A DNA stretch of 5,425 bases from an uncultured Clostridia bacterium (lineage in GTDB: Bacteria; Bacillota; Clostridia; Christensenellales; UBA1242). The stretch is from NCBI GenBank assembly GCA_937914725.1, contig CALDMJ010000155.1, positions 1 through 5,425 on the forward strand, in the 5' to 3' direction. The position numbers and the translations under genes are program-made. Positions 1 through 4,381 of this stretch are shown here, in pieces; within the stretch, counting starts at the first letter, position 1, and each line of letters starts with the position of its first letter. The notes below the pieces were generated by a model. That model was given only the letters and a program-made list of their open reading frames with translations. It made no database searches and was not told the DNA's origin.

Positions 1-125
1 TTCAAACACTTTATTTAGTTAAATTCATTTTTATAATTTTTTTAAAAAAGCAATGTTGAATATAAAAACATTTTCGAAAGTCAAAATTAAGAATTTTGTG
101 ACTAAAATGTGCCTAAATAAAAAAC
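1..125. other. AT-rich left edge, no gene seen
   Basis: This stretch is very AT-rich and I see no convincing coding frame. The only open frame starting here (from 53) has no ribosome-binding site and runs straight through the tRNA-Leu gene in antisense, so I do not accept it. It is presumably the chromosomal spacer downstream of the tRNA-Leu terminator. Confidence 0.5.
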
Positions 126-180
126 AACCACAATATATTATTGTATATTGCATTGCTGTGAAGTGCTATATATTGTGGTT
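126..180 (-). terminator. Rho-independent terminator of tRNA-Leu
   Basis: A perfect 13-bp inverted repeat (AACCACAATATAT at 126-138, its complement at 168-180) lies 8 bases beyond the tRNA-Leu 3' end. Read leftward, the stem is followed by GTTTTTTATTT (complement of 115-125), the T-run expected of an intrinsic terminator. The 29-base loop is long, but it contains a smaller pairing of GCATT with a bulged AAGTGC, so the structure is probably compact. No other leftward gene is nearby. Confidence 0.75.
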
Positions 181-188
181 TCCATTTG

Positions 189-275
189 TGGTGCCGAAGG
201 TGGGACTTGAACCCACACGAGGTTGCCCTCGCAAGATTTTGAGTCTTGTGCGTCTGCCAATTCCGCCACTTCGGC
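189..275 (-). tRNA. tRNA-Leu, anticodon CAA
   Basis: Read on the minus strand this folds as a complete class II tRNA. The acceptor arm is GCCGAAG (275-269) pairing with CTTCGGC (199-193), followed by discriminator A and an encoded CCA (191-189). The D arm contains the leucine-typical GGAATTGGCAGACGC. The anticodon stem CAAGA/TCTTG encloses loop CTCAAAA with anticodon CAA, which reads UUG. A long variable arm (CGAGG..CCTCG) follows, then a T arm with GTGGG/CCCAC around TTCAAGT. The long variable arm, discriminator A and anticodon all agree on leucine. Length is 87 nt including CCA, with no sign of damage. Confidence 0.97.
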
Positions 276-285
276 TTACCTTAGT

Positions 286-314
286 ATTATAGCATACAAA
301 AGCACAAAATGCAA
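286..314 (-). promoter_or_regulatory. Promoter of tRNA-Leu
   Basis: On the minus strand a perfect TATAAT (291-286) is preceded by TGC, an extended -10, and lies about 10 bases before the tRNA 5' end. A partial -35 box TTGCAT (314-309) sits 17 bases upstream. The TGC-TATAAT arrangement recurs at the tRNA-Thr promoter, which supports both calls. Confidence 0.75.
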
Positions 315-360
315 GCATTTTTCATAATATTTTTTTGTTTTTTATCAAATTATTGATTCT

Positions 361-420
361 GTTAATTCTCAAAGCAATTTCTTATCAAATTCCGCTATGG
401 AATTTACTTTGAGAATTAAC
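361..420. repeat. Nested long inverted repeat, intergenic
   Basis: A perfect 14-bp inverted repeat (GTTAATTCTCAAAG at 361-374, complement at 407-420) encloses a second perfect 7-bp stem (AAATTCC at 387-393, GGAATTT at 399-405) with a 5-base loop. The two stems are separated by 12 bases on the left side and one on the right. No strong T-run follows on either strand, so it is not an obvious terminator. It could be an intergenic palindromic repeat, a small structured RNA, or a relic of a miniature transposable element. Confidence 0.7.
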
Positions 421-459
421 AAATTTTAGATTTTTATAAAAAAAAAATGTTCAAAACAA

Positions 460-488
460 TTGCAAAATATGTAAATATTTGCTATAAT
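460..488 (+). promoter_or_regulatory. Promoter of tRNA-Thr
   Basis: A perfect TATAAT (483-488) preceded by TGC forms an extended -10 box. A partial -35 TTGCAA (460-465) lies 17 bases upstream. The expected start point falls just before the tRNA 5' end at 497. Confidence 0.8.
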
Positions 489-496
489 AATTATGT

Positions 497-572
497 GCTA
501 GTGTGGCTCAGTTGGTAGAGCAATTGATTCGTAATCAATAGATCGCGGGTTCGAGTCCCGCCACTAGCCCCA
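497..572 (+). tRNA. tRNA-Thr, anticodon CGT
   Basis: A complete cloverleaf is present. Acceptor GCTAGTG (497-503) pairs with CACTAGC (562-568), and the D stem is GCTC/GAGC around AGTTGGTA. The anticodon stem ATTGA/TCAAT encloses loop TTCGTAA with anticodon CGT, which reads ACG (threonine). The T stem GCGGG/CCCGC encloses TTCGAGT. The encoded end is C-CCA (569-572). The discriminator base is C, whereas A or T is more usual for bacterial tRNA-Thr. An integrase gene reading towards this tRNA lies just downstream, so its 3' half is probably the integration target. The complete tRNA here means the element restored or never disrupted the gene. Confidence 0.96.
545..572 (+). other. Probable attachment-site core (element boundary)
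   Basis: The T arm and acceptor end of tRNA-Thr are proposed as the crossover region. Tyrosine recombinases often integrate into tRNA 3' ends and leave a direct repeat of that end at the far junction. The support here is position only: an integrase gene ends 94 bases beyond the tRNA. The second copy is not within this window, so the exact core cannot be set. Confidence 0.45.
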
Positions 573-607
573 TTATACAAAATATTGTACATTTGTAGGC
601 AATTTGA

Positions 608-623
608 ACACCAAATATGGTGT
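608..623. repeat. Short inverted repeat near presumed att site
   Basis: ACACCA-AATA-TGGTGT is a perfect 6-bp inverted repeat lying between the tRNA and the integrase gene, directly left of the terminator stem. It could be an integrase-binding site, but that is inference from position. Chance is also possible at this length. Confidence 0.35.
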
Positions 624-660
624 AGGTAGACGACAAAAATGTCGTCTACCTATTTTTTTT
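623..660 (+). terminator. Rho-independent terminator after tRNA-Thr
   Basis: A perfect 13-bp stem (TAGGTAGACGACA at 623-635, complement at 640-652) with an AAAA loop is followed at once by eight T residues (653-660). This is a strong rightward intrinsic terminator. On the opposite strand the stem is not followed by a T-run, so it does not clearly serve the integrase gene. If the element begins inside the tRNA 3' end, this terminator belongs to the element and replaces the tRNA's original one. It would also stop tRNA transcription from running into the integrase in antisense. Confidence 0.9.
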
Positions 661-666
661 GCAAAA

Positions 667-1665
667 TTAGGTGTCAAAATTGTTGTCAAACATTGTTTTG
701 TTTTTCTCTCTAAAATCATCTTGAACAAAAACATAATATTCTTTCGTTGTACTGCTTTGAGCGTGCCCCATCCATTCTTGTAGCACTTTTTCATTTATGC
801 CAATCTCAAAGCACCTACTGGCGAATGTTGTCCTAAAGTCCTTTATTGAGAAATCGATTTCGCACTTTTCTTGAATAATAGTTATTTGGTGCTTTATTCG
901 CCTTTCAGAAATATTAAATATCTTAGCTTCACCAATCACGCTTTGTATGTTCATTGAAATTAATAAATCACGCAATTTTGAAAATATTGGTATATATCTA
1001 TCTGATTTTTCCCTTTTTGTTCCTCGTATGTGAATGATATTATTTTTGAAATCAATATCGCCTACTTCTATATTTAAGGCTTCACTTTTCCTCGCCCCAG
1101 TCAAAAAGTAAAATTTAAATAGATTCGCAACATCGGTATCAGTACAATTGTCAATGATTGTTTTTACTTCAGCTATAGATAGCGCCTTTCCCTTTTGAGA
1201 TTTGTACCTCACTGGCTCTATAAAATCCGCCAAATTTTGTTTGGTAATTTGTTTTTTATATGCTAGCAAAAGTATTTTATGTATCAACTGATAGACATAC
1301 AGTTTCGTCCTTGAGTTTTTTATGTTGTTGAACGCCATATCAATGTCTAACGCAGTAAGTTTATTCATATCCTTATTTTCAAAGTATTTGTAAATGTAGT
1401 TTTTAGTTACATTCATAATTGTATGAAAGGACTTCAATTTGTCTGCGTAGTTTCTCAAATAGTAATCAACCCAGTCAAAAAATCTTATTGCTTTAACTCG
1501 AATATTTTTTGAATTTTTTACTTCTTTGAGTTTTTTATCATACTTTTCGCAACACTCTTTTTGTGTCAATCCGTAAACATAAAAGTATCTTTTGTTGTAA
1601 GAAAACTTAAGTTGCCATCGGCCGTCTTTTCGTCTTGTTAATTTGTGTTTTTTGTAATGTGTCAT
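667..1665 (-). CDS. Tyrosine recombinase / phage-type integrase
   Basis: This 332-residue protein is the size of a typical phage or integrative-element integrase. Residues 1-50 resemble an arm-type DNA-binding domain (RRKDGRWQLKFSYNKR, then YVYGLTQKE). Residues about 55-150 form the core-binding domain and 160-325 the catalytic domain. Catalytic-type residues visible are R192 in TGARKSE, K217 in the beta-hairpin GTKREKSDRY, R278 in KDFRTTFAS, H301 in WMGH, and the nucleophile Y311 (or Y310) in TTKEYYV. The usual His of the H-x-x-R box is Lys275 here. The start at 1665 has GGAG nine bases upstream. The same frame is open for 26 more codons upstream but has no ATG there. The gene reads towards tRNA-Thr, follows the repressor and the broken small gene on the same strand, and should catalyse site-specific integration and, with a directionality factor, excision. 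Confidence 0.93.
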   Translation of the reverse strand: MTHYKKHKLTRRKDGRWQLKFSYNKRYFYVYGLTQKECCEKYDKKLKEVKNSKNIRVKAIRFFDWVDYYLRNYADKLKSFHTIMNVTKNYIYKYFENKDMNKLTALDIDMAFNNIKNSRTKLYVYQLIHKILLLAYKKQITKQNLADFIEPVRYKSQKGKALSIAEVKTIIDNCTDTDVANLFKFYFLTGARKSEALNIEVGDIDFKNNIIHIRGTKREKSDRYIPIFSKLRDLLISMNIQSVIGEAKIFNISERRIKHQITIIQEKCEIDFSIKDFRTTFASRCFEIGINEKVLQEWMGHAQSSTTKEYYVFVQDDFREKNKTMFDNNFDT

Positions 1666-1691
1666 AGTTAGTAACTCCGTTTCCGCTTTTA

Positions 1692-1852
1692 CTAACTCAT
1701 TTTCATTAATGCCATTACTTTGCTTATTTTGATTTTTTTTACTTCATTAGCAACAATAGTTGCGTCAATACTTCCTATTAGCGCATTTGTGATTCCGTTA
1801 ATTTGCTGTATCCCAGTTTTTAAAAAAATAGTATTTCATCGTCTATATACAT
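1692..1852 (-). pseudogene. Small gene broken at a homopolymer (53 residues if restored)
   Basis: An ATG at 1852 has a perfect AGGAGG (1864-1859) six bases upstream, which overlaps the TAG stop of the repressor gene. The frame stops after ten codons (MYIDDEILFF, then TAA at 1822-1820), exactly at a T7-A5 run. Reading one base back at the T-run opens a frame to TAG at 1694-1692, giving a 53-residue product that includes LKTGIQQINGITNALIGSID. A second homopolymer, A8 at 1740-1733, follows. One extra A there would shift the reading into the integrase frame, through NENELVKAETELLT to the integrase start. I do not recognise the protein. Its position between repressor and integrase would suit a directionality or regulatory factor, but that is inference. 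Alternatives are a real frameshift mutation, an assembly error in a homopolymer, or a programmed -1 frameshift. Confidence 0.6.
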
Positions 1853-1862
1853 TTAATTCCTC

Positions 1863-2189
1863 CTATATTTGGTTATTTTGATATTGTAATAATGACTTGA
1901 CGTAAAACAACGTTTGCACAGTGTAACTGTCTGACAACATTGTAACAAGTTGTCTTAGTTCTCGAGTTTGTGGTTTTAAAGAATTTTCAAACTCATTGCC
2001 AACAAGTTCATCAATCGATATATTAAACAATTTTGACATATTCTTTAATGTATCAATTGTAGGCTCATTTTTTGATAACTCATATGCTGAAATACTAGTA
2101 TCTGCAAGATTCAATTTTTTAGCCAATTCGACTTGAGATAATCCATATTGTTTTCTGATTATTTTTAAATTTTCATTAAAATTTGACAT
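1863..2189 (-). CDS. XRE-family HTH transcriptional repressor
   Basis: This 108-residue protein has a classic HTH_3/Cro-C1 domain at residues 7-62. The scaffold IIRKQYGLSQVELAKKLNLA is followed by the recognition helix DTSISAYELSKNEPTIDTL and then LFNISIDELVG. The C-terminal 40 residues are a short helical tail, probably for dimerisation. There is no LexA-like autocleavage domain, so induction would have to work by another route such as an antirepressor. The start at 2189 is preceded by AGGAGG (2200-2195) five bases upstream. The gene is divergent from the rightward operon, with repeated TGCGA half-sites between them, and its stop overlaps the next gene's ribosome-binding site. It is probably the lysogeny-type repressor of the element. 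That role is inferred from its family and position. Confidence 0.92.
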   Translation of the reverse strand: MSNFNENLKIIRKQYGLSQVELAKKLNLADTSISAYELSKNEPTIDTLKNMSKLFNISIDELVGNEFENSLKPQTRELRQLVTMLSDSYTVQTLFYVKSLLQYQNNQI

Positions 2190-2208
2190 TCTAACCTCCT
2201 ACTTTAAG

Positions 2209-2217
2209 ATTTTAACA
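2209..2217 (-). promoter_or_regulatory. Possible extended -10 of the repressor promoter
   Basis: On the minus strand TGTTAAAAT (2217-2209) fits an extended -10 element (TGn plus TAAAAT), placed so that transcription would start just before the AGGAGG of the repressor gene. I find no good -35 box at the expected distance, so the call is weak. Confidence 0.35.
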
Positions 2218-2242
2218 AATTTTTTTAAAAACTTTATGAAAA

Positions 2243-2269
2243 ATGCGAAAAAATGCTTGACATTCGCAT
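2243..2269. promoter_or_regulatory. Candidate operator 1 (inverted repeat around -35)
   Basis: ATGCGAA (2243-2249) and TTCGCAT (2263-2269) form a perfect 7-bp inverted repeat with a 13-base spacer. The consensus -35 box TTGACA (2257-2262) lies inside it. A repressor dimer bound here would block the rightward promoter. The same TGCGA core recurs in the second inverted repeat downstream, which supports a shared binding protein, most simply the divergent XRE repressor. Confidence 0.6.
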
Positions 2270-2291
2270 ATATAATAGAGTAATATATAAT
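2257..2291 (+). promoter_or_regulatory. Rightward promoter of the membrane-protein operon
   Basis: A consensus TTGACA lies at 2257-2262. Eighteen bases downstream is TAATAT (2281-2286), a 4/6 match to the -10 consensus. A perfect TATAAT lies at 2286-2291, with TTCGCA (2263-2268, 4/6 match) 17 bases before it. Another TATAAT at 2271-2276 is too close to the TTGACA to pair with it. A promoter is very likely here, but the exact pairing of boxes is uncertain. Confidence 0.65.
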
Positions 2292-2292
2292 A

Positions 2293-2313
2293 AATCGCAG
2301 ATTTTATGCGATT
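2293..2313. promoter_or_regulatory. Candidate operator 2 or leader hairpin
   Basis: AATCGCA (2293-2299) and TGCGATT (2307-2313) form a perfect 7-bp inverted repeat with a 7-base spacer, ending directly against the AGGAGG of the first rightward gene. The TGCGA core matches operator 1, so it may be a second repressor site. In the mRNA it could also form a stem next to the ribosome-binding site and affect translation. Confidence 0.5.
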
Positions 2314-2324
2314 AGGAGGAAGAA

Positions 2325-2435
2325 ATGACAATCTTGGAAGCGTACGAGATACGCAAGGCGGAAGACCGCAAGGCAAAGCAACTTGCTAAGCAAGAAGCAA
2401 AGAAAGCAAGGGCTAAAGCAATTTTGGGCATTTAA
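2325..2435 (+). CDS. 36-residue Lys/Ala-rich peptide, unknown function
   Basis: The ATG at 2325 is preceded by AGGAGG (2314-2319) with a 5-base gap, a strong ribosome-binding site. The product begins MTILEAYEIRKAEDRKAKQL and continues as a Lys/Ala-rich stretch to ILGI before TAA. It is strongly basic and rich in helix-forming residues, so it should be a single amphipathic helix with no membrane segment. It is the first gene behind the repressor-controlled promoter and lies 42 bases before the first membrane-protein gene. I do not recognise a family. A short nucleic-acid-binding protein, an antirepressor-like factor or a translated leader would all fit. The good ribosome-binding site and the placement are the case for its being real. 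Confidence 0.6.
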   Translation: MTILEAYEIRKAEDRKAKQLAKQEAKKARAKAILGI

Positions 2436-2477
2436 CAACAATTACATAATTACAAAAATCTATAACAAGGAGGTTAT

Positions 2478-3743
2478 ATGTGGTATAAGACATTAGGAAG
2501 AATATGCTTCAGCGTGCTGATAGCGTTATCTATTTTGGTGTCTATTTTTTATATCTACTTTAGGTATTTTGACGACAGTGTGACGACAGGCACAAACAAC
2601 ATCAATGACCAAGTAGCACTAGATGTTGTGAGCGCGGAAGATGTGACGGAGGAAGAAAAAGCGCAGTATGCTGACCGTTGGTTGATACACGCAAACTACT
2701 ACTCAAATAGTAAGAATAACGGGCTAGAATTACAAGAGGTGCAGTACAACTACTTTACGGGCACTAACCTGACACAAGATGAGTACTGGTCTACGGGTAT
2801 GCAATTTATCGGAAATTTCCGCACGTATATCACGACGGTGGCAAATAAGAAAGAAGCAAACTCATTTGTTGCGCAAGACTTTTGCTACTACGACACTACT
2901 AACGGAATATCGTGGATGGGCTTCAAAGGGCAATCTGGAGGGATAGGCAAAGTACTAAATCGTGACGCCTATATGATAATAAAAATAGACGACAAACCTT
3001 ATCGAATCAAGTTGACAGGACAATACACAAAGTACGGCAAATTCTTGTTTTGGGACGTTAAGAAAAGCATTGTGTACTTTGACTATGGCGACGTTTTTGA
3101 CTGCATAATGTCAGCCATAAAGACAAATAGCCGTGGGTATGGAGATTATTACATCAAAATCAATTTATCTCAATACTTTACAGTAGAAGAATACAACGCA
3201 AAAACTAAGAGGTTTGAGCAACAAAACGCTGACTTCATAGAAAATCTTGCGATCATCAAATTTCACTATGATGAGAACGGCGCCACAAATGCTTCGCAAT
3301 CATTGTTTGGCATAATTGACTGCAACCCACAATACAACGAAATTGACACAGATTATTGGCAAGAACGCGTTGTATACAACCTCACTGATGATGATTTAAC
3401 ATACAGGTACAGTGAAGCATACGGCGGATATTTTGTAGGGCTAACGCTTGACAAAATCGAAATGCTAAACAGTATGCCCCGCTCTATTGTCAATGTAGTT
3501 ATTGACTTAGATAGCAAGTATTTGCTACTCAACAAATATAACGTTTTGGGGCTAGACTACAACGCGTTTGAGGGGCTGAAAATTGATACAGTGCAATTCA
3601 CAAGTAGCAAGCCTATTACATTGTTGCTAAACAACAAATGCCTATACAATACGAACCTAACAACCCTCAAACACACAAGCAACATTACGCTTAATATGGC
3701 GGATGACGCTATTAATAGCAAGTATGTGGAGGTGGTCGAATGA
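2478..3743 (+). CDS. Membrane-anchored surface protein, unknown function (421 aa)
   Basis: The start at 2478 has AAGGAGGT (2467-2474) three bases upstream. The protein has a short basic N-terminus (MWYKTLGR), one membrane segment at about residues 9-28, then acidic residues and roughly 390 residues predicted to lie outside the cell (type II, N-in topology). I see no signal-peptidase site, so it should stay anchored. The outer part is rich in Tyr, Asn and Asp, with beta-type alternation and four cysteines (136, 209, 282, 388) that could form disulfides. No known domain is recognised. It ends in TGA overlapping the ATG of the next gene, so the two are translationally coupled. Composition is richer in GC than the integrase (for example 29 of 60 bases at 2581-2640 against 13 of 60 at 1381-1440). 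A phage structural or spike component, or a surface adhesion protein, is plausible but unproven. Confidence 0.85.
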   Translation: MWYKTLGRICFSVLIALSILVSIFYIYFRYFDDSVTTGTNNINDQVALDVVSAEDVTEEEKAQYADRWLIHANYYSNSKNNGLELQEVQYNYFTGTNLTQDEYWSTGMQFIGNFRTYITTVANKKEANSFVAQDFCYYDTTNGISWMGFKGQSGGIGKVLNRDAYMIIKIDDKPYRIKLTGQYTKYGKFLFWDVKKSIVYFDYGDVFDCIMSAIKTNSRGYGDYYIKINLSQYFTVEEYNAKTKRFEQQNADFIENLAIIKFHYDENGATNASQSLFGIIDCNPQYNEIDTDYWQERVVYNLTDDDLTYRYSEAYGGYFVGLTLDKIEMLNSMPRSIVNVVIDLDSKYLLLNKYNVLGLDYNAFEGLKIDTVQFTSSKPITLLLNNKCLYNTNLTTLKHTSNITLNMADDAINSKYVEVVE

Positions 3744-4381
3744 ATATAGGACAACTGGCGTGTTTTAGTTTCTTAAGTGACTTAGGCAACACAATACTTG
3801 ATTGTATCATAGCGATTGCGATTGTGATATGTCTAGTTATTATGCTGAAGTATCCTGAAACAAGAAAGTTTCTAGCTATTGCGATAGGCTGCGTGGTCAT
3901 AGTCGTTGGCATATTTTCGTCAATTGGTTTGTACAAAGAACTAACAAAGAAAAGTTTTGTCAATGGGACGCTAGACGACGTCAATATGTTTAGTCAAACG
4001 GAGTTTGATTATACATCTACAAGCGTAGCATTCTATGACAATGTTAATGACAATACGGACATTCGATATTTTGAGAATAGCGTGCTAAAAGTAGATGACT
4101 TTAATGGGCTTACGAAGCAATACAAAGTAACGCTCAATGAAAATACCCTACTCGCTAATATTGAGGCGGGCTACATATCAACATCAATGACAATGCGTTT
4201 CTATGACCCGCACAATACCCTGCTATGCGAAGGCACGTTGTACATAACGATTGAGTTTTTGAGCGACAAAACGAACTTGAAAATGTATGTCGAAAATGGA
4301 ACGCAAGCACAGTACTTTGAAAAGTACTTTAAAGAAAACGGAATCAGACTAAAAGCAATTGAGATAGGAGGCTCAGACTAA
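3740..4381 (+). CDS. Two-pass membrane protein with outer domain, unknown (213 aa)
   Basis: The ATG overlaps the preceding stop codon (ATGA) and has GGAGGT (3728-3733) six bases upstream. Two hydrophobic helices at about residues 17-37 and 43-64 are joined by the charged turn KYPETRK. By the positive-inside rule this places the turn in the cytoplasm and both ends outside. The C-terminal 145 residues form a mixed alpha/beta domain with Asn, Asp and Tyr content like the preceding protein, ending in a distinctive segment (YFEKYFKENGIRLKAIEIGG). I do not recognise a family. It lies in the middle of a tightly coupled three-gene set, so it probably forms a complex with its neighbours. Its stop TAA shares one base with the next ATG. 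Confidence 0.85.
   Translation: MNIGQLACFSFLSDLGNTILDCIIAIAIVICLVIMLKYPETRKFLAIAIGCVVIVVGIFSSIGLYKELTKKSFVNGTLDDVNMFSQTEFDYTSTSVAFYDNVNDNTDIRYFENSVLKVDDFNGLTKQYKVTLNENTLLANIEAGYISTSMTMRFYDPHNTLLCEGTLYITIEFLSDKTNLKMYVENGTQAQYFEKYFKENGIRLKAIEIGGSD

Noticed and set aside
53..292. 79-codon open frame on the plus strand
   Set aside because: It has no ribosome-binding site, and its second half is the antisense of tRNA-Leu, giving the familiar false peptide with GLEPTRGCP.
623..652. The 13-bp stem as a bidirectional terminator also serving the integrase
   Set aside because: On the minus strand the stem is followed by ACACC rather than a T-run, so only rightward termination is supported.
672..690. 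Direct repeat TGTCAAA twice, 12 bases apart, as possible integrase arm sites
   Set aside because: Both copies lie inside the integrase coding end and are explained by the repeated FDN/FDT codons. Too short to support on its own.
573..794. 73-codon open frame on the minus strand
   Set aside because: It overlaps the integrase C-terminal end in another frame and covers the terminator stem. It is a shadow of the integrase.
2271..2276. Perfect TATAAT paired with the TTGACA at 2257
   Set aside because: The gap is only 8 bases, too short for a sigma-70 type promoter, and no -35 box lies at the correct distance upstream.
3353..3984. Three minus-strand open frames opposite the membrane-protein genes
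   Set aside because: They lie antisense to clearly coding, coupled plus-strand genes and lack their own ribosome-binding sites and promoters. They are low-complexity Ser/Thr/Leu-rich shadows.
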